Shown: positions 57,403 to 64,000 of the stretch, piece after piece
Layout: every line of letters starts with the position of its first letter
Numbering within the stretch: position 1 is the stretch's first letter
NCBI RefSeq assembly: GCF_011761475.1
Contig: NZ_JAASRS010000001.1
Span: 2,976,001-3,040,000 of the forward strand
Direction of reading: 5' to 3'
DNA length: 64,000 nucleotides
DNA from: Saccharococcus thermophilus
GTDB lineage: Bacteria > Bacillota > Bacilli > Bacillales > Anoxybacillaceae
Notes under the pieces: model-generated
Told to the model about the DNA's origin: nothing
Databases searched by the model: none
Seen by the model: only the letters and a program-made list of their open reading frames with translations
Position numbers and translations under genes: made by a program

Positions 57403-57447
57403 CGGCAAAAAGAAAAGGAGTTCCTTTTCATGGGAAGGAATCTCCTT
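57403..57447 (-). terminator. Terminator after yerC
   Basis: On the minus strand AAGGAGATTCCTT-CCCATGA-AAAGGAACTCCTT followed by TTCTTTTTG. It separates yerCB from pcrB-pcrA. Confidence 0.85.
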
Positions 57448-57454
57448 GCTTCGA

Positions 57455-57781
57455 TTATGCGTTATGGGCTTCTTCGGAAGGTTGCTTTGATTCTTCTTTA
57501 ATACGGTCTAACGCCATCGCATAAGCGTCGTTTCCATAGTTTAAACAACGTTTCACACGTGAAATCGTCGCGGTGCTCGCTCCTGTTTCCGTTTCGATTT
57601 TATGGTACGTATAGCCTTCGCGAAGCATGCGTGCTACTTCGAGACGCTGCGCTAACGACTGAATTTCGTTGACCGTGCATAAGTCGTCAAAAAAGCGGTA
57701 GCACTCCTCTAAATCGCGCAAAGAAAGAATCGCTTTAAACAGCTGATCCACTTCTCTGCCACGCAATTTATCGATTTGCAT
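57455..57781 (-). CDS. yerC: YerC, TrpR/YecD family DNA-binding protein
   Basis: 108 residues. A helical TrpR-like fold with the helix-turn-helix in LAQRLEVARMLREGYTYHKI and GASTATISRVKRCL. B. subtilis YerC is the named relative; no confirmed function is evident from the sequence. Follows yerB by 16 bp. Confidence 0.9.
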   Translation of the reverse strand: MQIDKLRGREVDQLFKAILSLRDLEECYRFFDDLCTVNEIQSLAQRLEVARMLREGYTYHKIETETGASTATISRVKRCLNYGNDAYAMALDRIKEESKQPSEEAHNA

Positions 57782-57797
57782 AAACGGCGATCCTCCT

Positions 57798-58808
57798 TTA
57801 CCACTTTACTATATTTAAATCAGGAACGACATTGATCCATGTTTTTCCCGGTACAAAGCCAATCGGGTTCCCATTGCGAAACGGCAAAATGCGGCCGTCG
57901 ATATTTTTCCATTGTATTTTTTGTACCACGCCGTTTTGGAATAAATATCCGTCTCCCCCAGAATCGAGGTCAATGCTGCGCCGCCCCGCCGCATCAATCA
58001 CCTGGTGTTTGGCGGCAATGACCATGATATTTTGCATGACGATCGGGTCATGTGTATCATAATCGACCGTCTGTTCTCCCGCGCTATAGCGATAATAGCT
58101 TTTTTGATTTGGGACATACTTGTACTGCACTTGCGCATAGCTGTGACGTGAATACGTAATAGTAATGGTTCCCGCCTTTTCCCCTGTTGCGGCATCCTGG
58201 CGAAATGGAAGCGGCTTGACATCGTCTTGCAGCGCATAGCCGTTTTGGATTGCCCCTTTTTCAATATTGGCAAATGTAATATAGGAATTATGCGGCGCTT
58301 TGCGGAACGAAGCGCGCCGAAACAACGTTCCGTCATAAAACAAACCATTTAAATAATCGGCCGCCCCTGCTTCCAGCATCGCTTTTGCCTCCGGACTCCA
58401 GCCATGGCAAACATAAAGCGCATGATAACCATTGCTCAACTTAATATAATAGTCGCGGGCGCTGCGTACTGGACCGACTTTTTCTGGAAATTCGCTTTGA
58501 TACAACGCTAAAAGCCGTGTAACATCCCCTTCTGCCAGCACTTCATAAACGATATCCGCTTTTTGCAGTCCTGACTGCGGCCGCGCTTTTGGATGATTAT
58601 TTACCATTACCGCAATAACGCGATGATTCACCGACCCTTCTGCTGGCAGCCCGGTTAGCGGAAACACCTGCTGTTTGGAACTATCCTGTTGTTTTGGTGT
58701 TTCGACGGGTGCCGGCTTCGGCTGAGAGGCTTGTTGTTTTTCTTCATGCACACAGCCGCCCATGAAAAGGTACAGCACACTAAACAAAGCAAGCCAACGT
58801 TTTCTCAA
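57798..58808 (-). CDS. yerB: YerB, DUF3048 lipoprotein
   Basis: 336 residues: lipobox LFSVLYLFMGGCVHEEK, Q/P-rich linker, then the DUF3048 domain (FPLTGLPAEGSVNHRVIAVMVNNH shown in part) with YEVLAEGDVTRLLALYQSE. Surface lipoprotein, function unknown; conserved next to yerC in Bacillus. Confidence 0.92.
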   Translation of the reverse strand: MRKRWLALFSVLYLFMGGCVHEEKQQASQPKPAPVETPKQQDSSKQQVFPLTGLPAEGSVNHRVIAVMVNNHPKARPQSGLQKADIVYEVLAEGDVTRLLALYQSEFPEKVGPVRSARDYYIKLSNGYHALYVCHGWSPEAKAMLEAGAADYLNGLFYDGTLFRRASFRKAPHNSYITFANIEKGAIQNGYALQDDVKPLPFRQDAATGEKAGTITITYSRHSYAQVQYKYVPNQKSYYRYSAGEQTVDYDTHDPIVMQNIMVIAAKHQVIDAAGRRSIDLDSGGDGYLFQNGVVQKIQWKNIDGRILPFRNGNPIGFVPGKTWINVVPDLNIVKW

Positions 58809-58835
58809 CAGTCACACAACCTTTTCTTTTCTATT

Positions 58836-60581
58836 TTAACGCATTATCGCCGGAAAGAGTACTGTTTTATTCATTACGTCATAAATTCCTCGCTGTGTAA
58901 TACGTACATACGGCAAATGTGTCGATTGTAAAAAGAATATTGAATAAATTGGATCCACAAAACGATATCCGCGCTGTTTTAATAATTCAACGAACTTTTT
59001 CTCCTCATCGATCAACTCTTCTACGCTTTGTGTCGACATCATGCCATGGAGAGATAGCGGAATTTCATGAATGATTTCACCATTTTCCACTAACACAATT
59101 CCGCCGCCGATTTCACGCATTCGTTGGAAAGCAAGAAACATATCTCGCTTGCTTTTTCCGATCAAAATAATATCTCCTGTGGTCGAATAGGAGCTAGCAA
59201 GCCCGCGGACATTCGTAGCAAATCCTTTCAATATCGTATTGACACGCCATTTTCCATGGCGATCCATCAGTGCTAAAAAGCTTTCATCATGATCGGTGGA
59301 CAGTTCGTCACGAGAAGTATCGATCAAAATAGAATATGGCTTCATAATCACCGTGTTTTCCATATATATTCCCATTGGCATCGAAAACTGTAAATCATCC
59401 ATTGTTAAATGCCAAGATAAGCGAAGCGGCTCCATTCCATAGTCGCTCCACGTCATCGATGGCCATGTAATCGAGTCATCTCCCTCCCGTTTGACCCATT
59501 GGCCTTTTGCAAGCACTTGTACAGGAGTCGGGTCTTCTCTCGAACGTAAAAAGTTAATGTTTGCTATTCTTCCTGTCGCAATGCTGCCGTGAAGGTGCTC
59601 GATTCCGTAATGGCGCGCGACGTTCACCGTCGCCATATTGTAGGCGTCAATAACAGGAACGTCATGCTCCAACGCAATGAGAATCAAGCGGTCGGTAACA
59701 CCTTCTTCATAAAACGATGGCGGCGAACCGTCCGTCGTGAGAATCAACTTATCATACTGATGAATGCCAAGTTCCTTTATTTCTCGAAGAAGCTTCGGCA
59801 AATCCGGACGAATGGACGAATGACGCAATGACACGGTATATCCATGCAAAAGCCGCGTATATACTTCTTTACCCGTCATCGCCTCATGATCGCAATCAGC
59901 CCCAAGAAGCATCATTTTTGTAAGCGTTTTCTCTGAAGCGCCAGGAAAATGGCCTTCAATTTTTCGTTTCATCCGCTTTGCCTCTTGAATCCAATGAAGC
60001 ATAAGATCGTCTCCAGCAAGAAGCTTCGGCCATCCCGTCAACTCCCCGCCTTGCAATACCGTTTCTTGTTCCAGCCACCTCTTTACTCTGGCGTTGGATA
60101 ACAGTTCTTCTTCTCTCTCCAGCTCCGTCTGCCCATCAAATCGGCACCACCAGTACATTGACGATGGAAGCGCATTCATTTTCTCTAATAAAGAAAACGC
60201 CTTATCATCTGACAATTGCAAAATAAAGAATAAATTATCGTTAATCATTGTTGTCGTTCCATATTTCGATGCATAGTGCGCAAACGTATGGGGATTATAT
60301 AATTGAAATGGATGCGCATGCGGTTCAATATAGCCAGGAACTAACACATAACCGCTGCAATCAACGATTTCGCATGAATCATCGACACGATCGGGAAACC
60401 GTTCCCCGACGTACACAATTCGATCATTGTATATCCAAATATTCCCTTTTAGCCATTCACGAAAATACGAATGTAAATAAGTCGCATTCGTTAATACTTT
60501 TGCCGGTGATTTTTTTCCATCAATAATCGCAACATGTTCACGTAATTCGTGACTTTTCCAATGATAACGTTGTTCGCTCAT
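58836..60581 (-). CDS. yerA: YerA, adenine-deaminase-like amidohydrolase
   Basis: About 581 residues from ATG 60581 (an in-frame GTG six bases earlier lies in the ribosome site). Amidohydrolase-superfamily metal site YIEPHAHPFQLYNP, then GHFPGASEKTL, LRHSSIRPDLP and LILTTDGSPPSF, and the C-terminal adenine deaminase domain (MDRHGKWRVNTILKGF). It resembles Ade and could turn adenine into hypoxanthine. It lies beside the purine genes, but B. subtilis YerA has only putative status. Confidence 0.85.
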   Translation of the reverse strand: MSEQRYHWKSHELREHVAIIDGKKSPAKVLTNATYLHSYFREWLKGNIWIYNDRIVYVGERFPDRVDDSCEIVDCSGYVLVPGYIEPHAHPFQLYNPHTFAHYASKYGTTTMINDNLFFILQLSDDKAFSLLEKMNALPSSMYWWCRFDGQTELEREEELLSNARVKRWLEQETVLQGGELTGWPKLLAGDDLMLHWIQEAKRMKRKIEGHFPGASEKTLTKMMLLGADCDHEAMTGKEVYTRLLHGYTVSLRHSSIRPDLPKLLREIKELGIHQYDKLILTTDGSPPSFYEEGVTDRLILIALEHDVPVIDAYNMATVNVARHYGIEHLHGSIATGRIANINFLRSREDPTPVQVLAKGQWVKREGDDSITWPSMTWSDYGMEPLRLSWHLTMDDLQFSMPMGIYMENTVIMKPYSILIDTSRDELSTDHDESFLALMDRHGKWRVNTILKGFATNVRGLASSYSTTGDIILIGKSKRDMFLAFQRMREIGGGIVLVENGEIIHEIPLSLHGMMSTQSVEELIDEEKKFVELLKQRGYRFVDPIYSIFFLQSTHLPYVRITQRGIYDVMNKTVLFPAIMR

Positions 60582-60621
60582 ATACACCCCGTCCCTTTTT
60601 TCCTAATCATGCCATATAATC

Positions 60622-60650
60622 ATTTTAACGCATTAAAGTCATTTTCACAA
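60622..60650 (-). promoter_or_regulatory. Sigma-A promoter of yerA
   Basis: On the minus strand TTGTGA, 17-base spacer, TAAAAT, about 40 bp upstream of the yerA start. A rightward TATAAT at 60615-60620 may serve the divergent DUF2892 gene, though its -35 is poor. Confidence 0.6.
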
Positions 60651-60675
60651 TGAAAAAAGGAGGAAAAAGATTATT

Positions 60676-60921
60676 ATGTCTAATATTGGTATCGTCAATG
60701 CGCTCATTCGTATTACTTTTGGCTTGACCATGCTTGCATGGGCAACGGCAAAAATGACAAGACGGCCCTGGTGCGCCTCTTATCTCATTATCGCCTTGCT
60801 CGCTGCCATGAAAGTAGGGGAAGGAATCACCCGTTTTTGTCCAATGACTGCTTTATTGGAAAATTGCCGCCGCGAGCAGGCAATTCGCATAAAAGAGGAC
60901 GCCACAATCAATCCTACGTAA
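60676..60921 (+). CDS. DUF2892-type small membrane protein
   Basis: 81 residues, MSNIGIVNALIRITFGLTMLAWATAK and a second hydrophobic stretch (SYLIIALLAAMKVGEGI) followed by RFCPMTALLENC. This is the YgaP-like inner-membrane domain with its CP motif, found alone or fused to rhodanese domains. AAAGGAGG lies somewhat far (about 12 nt) from the ATG. A hairpin (GACTGGCG...CGCCAGTC, 60927-60951) follows. Function unknown. Confidence 0.8.
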   Translation: MSNIGIVNALIRITFGLTMLAWATAKMTRRPWCASYLIIALLAAMKVGEGITRFCPMTALLENCRREQAIRIKEDATINPT

Positions 60922-60973
60922 ACAAAGACTGGCGTTTGCATAACGCCAGTCCGTTCAAAAGGAGTGAATAAAC

Positions 60974-62339
<1,366 letters not shown>

Positions 62340-63878
62340 CTAATGTTTAAAATGGCGGATTCCAGTAAAGACCATGGCAATTCCGTATTCATCTGCTTTG
62401 CGAATCGAATCGGCGTCACGAATCGAACCGCCCGGCTGGATGATGGCGGTAATACCAGCTTTGGCCGCCGCTTCGACGGTATCGTCCATCGGGAAAAACG
62501 CATCGGAGGCAAGCACCGCCCCGTTTGCTTTCTCTCCCGCCTGTTCAATGGCGATTTTCGCCGCACCGACACGATTCATTTGACCGGCGCCGACGCCGAT
62601 CGTCATTCCGTCTCTCGCCAGCACGATTGCGTTCGATTTGACGTGTTTGACCACCTTCCACGCGAATTGCAATTGTTTCCATTCTTCTTCTGTCGGTTCA
62701 CGCTTCGTCACGACTTTCAGCTCGGCATCATCAAGCGTGTGAGTGTCCGCTTCTTGTATAAGCAGACCGCCTTGCACGGAAACAAGCATTTTTTCTTTCG
62801 TCTTTGGTGCGGTGAAATCCACGGTCAAGAGGCGAATGTTTTTCTTTTGCGTCAAAATCGCGAGCGCCTCATCGCTAAACGATGGAGCGATGACAATTTC
62901 TAGAAAGATTTCGTGCATTTTTTCGGCCGTCGCTTTATCCACTTCGCGGTTTAAAGCGATAATACCGCCAAAAATCGAAGTCGGATCGGCCTCGTACGCT
63001 TTTAAGAACGCTTCATAAATCGTCGCGCCCGTGCCGACGCCGCACGGATTCATATGCTTCACCGCCACTGCCACCGGCTCGGTAAACTCTTTTACTAATT
63101 GTAGTGCGGCGTTCGCATCATTAATATTGTTGTACGATAATTCCTTTCCGTGCAGCTGCGTTGCTTGCGCAATCGAGAAAGAGACACCGAGCGGTTTTTT
63201 ATAAAACGCCGCTGTTTGATGCGGATTTTCCCCATAGCGCAATGCTTGTTTTTTCACGAAAGTGACCGTTAATGTTTCCGGATATTCTTCTCCTGTCTTG
63301 TTGGTTAAATATTCGGCAATCAGCGCGTCGTATGCGGCCGTATGGCGGAATACTTTCGCCGCTAGTTTCCGTTTCGTTTCTGCGGATACATCGCCATGTT
63401 CTTTTAGCTCCTGTATGACCGTGTCATAGTCGGCCGGATCCACGACGACCGTTACATAGGCATGATTTTTCGCCGCCGCTCTAAGCATCGTCGGTCCACC
63501 GATATCAATATTTTCGATCGCCTCGGCAAACGTCACATCGCTTTTGGCAATCGTTTGTTGAAACGGATATAAATTGACGACCACTAAATCAATCGGAGTA
63601 ATGTGATGCTCATGAAGTTCAGCTTGATGGCGCTCATTGTCGCGGATCGCGAGCAACCCGCCATGAATCATCGGATGCAATGTTTTGACGCGCCCGTCTA
63701 AAATTTCCGGAAACCCTGTCACTTTGGAAATGCCAATGACGGGAACTCCCGCTTCTTCCAATGTTTTTTTCGTTCCGCCTGTGGAGATAATTTCCACACC
63801 TAGTTTCACCAATTGTTTCGCCAGCGATACAATTCCTTCCTTGTTCGATACACTTAGCAATGCCCGTTTCACTGCCAT
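62340..63878 (-). CDS. purH: Bifunctional AICAR transformylase / IMP cyclohydrolase PurH
   Basis: 512 residues. N-terminal IMP cyclohydrolase ([47 protein letters not shown]) and C-terminal AICAR formyltransferase with [11 protein letters not shown] and [14 protein letters not shown]. Catalyses the last two steps to IMP. 15 bp ahead of purD. Confidence 0.97.
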   Translation of the reverse strand: MAVKRALLSVSNKEGIVSLAKQLVKLGVEIISTGGTKKTLEEAGVPVIGISKVTGFPEILDGRVKTLHPMIHGGLLAIRDNERHQAELHEHHITPIDLVVVNLYPFQQTIAKSDVTFAEAIENIDIGGPTMLRAAAKNHAYVTVVVDPADYDTVIQELKEHGDVSAETKRKLAAKVFRHTAAYDALIAEYLTNKTGEEYPETLTVTFVKKQALRYGENPHQTAAFYKKPLGVSFSIAQATQLHGKELSYNNINDANAALQLVKEFTEPVAVAVKHMNPCGVGTGATIYEAFLKAYEADPTSIFGGIIALNREVDKATAEKMHEIFLEIVIAPSFSDEALAILTQKKNIRLLTVDFTAPKTKEKMLVSVQGGLLIQEADTHTLDDAELKVVTKREPTEEEWKQLQFAWKVVKHVKSNAIVLARDGMTIGVGAGQMNRVGAAKIAIEQAGEKANGAVLASDAFFPMDDTVEAAAKAGITAIIQPGGSIRDADSIRKADEYGIAMVFTGIRHFKH

Positions 63879-63893
63879 GATTCTCGATCCTTT

Positions 63894-64000
63894 CTATTGA
63901 TGTTCGAGTAATGTTTTTAATACAGCAGGATATAGCTCATGTTCCACTTCGTGAATCCGCGTCTCGAGCTGTTCTAGCGGCTCTCCGTCGTGAATCGGTA
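63894..64000 (-). CDS. purN: GAR transformylase PurN (partial, C-terminal end)
   Basis: Only the last 35 codons lie in the window: PIHDGEPLEQLETRIHEVEH and the end LLEHQ, matching the PurN C-terminus. It ends 15 bp before purH. Its identity is supported by the conserved purN-purH-purD order. Confidence 0.9.
   Translation of the reverse strand, partial: PIHDGEPLEQLETRIHEVEHELYPAVLKTLLEHQ

Overview
The window looks like chromosome of a thermophilic Bacillaceae, most likely Geobacillus or Parageobacillus. The backbone on the minus strand follows the Bacillus subtilis order purNHD - yerA - yerB - yerC - pcrB - pcrA - ligA - camS (yerH) ... gatCAB ... dgkB (yerQ) - rlmCD (yefA). The amino-acid sequences, the strong AAGGAGG-type ribosome sites and the CRISPR repeat type also fit that group. 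Accessory DNA has been inserted between these conserved blocks.

Layout, left to right. 1-6.5 kb: a leftward gene set that together could convert lysine to glutarate (lysine 6-dehydrogenase, aldehyde dehydrogenase, ThDP enzyme, aminotransferase, second aldehyde dehydrogenase). 6.7-8.5 kb: an IS982-type element that has cut off a DUF3427 helicase gene. 8.5-11.8 kb: Nudix hydrolase, rlmCD, dagK. 11.9-14 kb: NfeD-like/flotillin operon behind a sigma-W-type promoter. 14.5-19.8 kb: an envelope-stress block with HtrA, a divergent two-component system, a His-repeat membrane protein, PspA and a broken M50 protease. 19.8-23.6 kb: potABCD. 23.8-32.4 kb: an orphan CRISPR mini-array with leader and promoter, then a complete type II Wadjet system (JetABCD). 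32.5-38 kb: gatCAB flanked by two coiled-coil proteins with 21-bp repeats, and a VOC protein. 38-40.4 kb: a decayed TnpB gene and a second IS982 copy with a 9-bp target duplication.

40.4-47.4 kb is the most unusual part. It is a leftward operon of comQ (prenyltransferase), a 51-residue comX-like pheromone gene, an 842-residue membrane protein, an ABC ATPase, a permease split in two at a run of nine G, and a frameshifted HEAT-repeat gene. The large membrane protein has the PDZ/multi-helix/linker sensor part of ComP. Where ComP carries its histidine kinase, this protein carries a CPBP (Abi) intramembrane protease domain with all three motifs. No comA response regulator is visible. This suggests a quorum-sensing operon whose receptor signals or processes through proteolysis rather than phosphotransfer.

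47.6-64 kb: pruA with an IS1634-family element just upstream of it, then the conserved camS-ligA-pcrA-pcrB, yerC-yerB, yerA and purDHN genes. Most genes read leftward. Exceptions are the two-component system with the PspA unit, the two coiled-coil genes, the VOC gene, both remnants, one IS copy and two small membrane-protein genes near purD.
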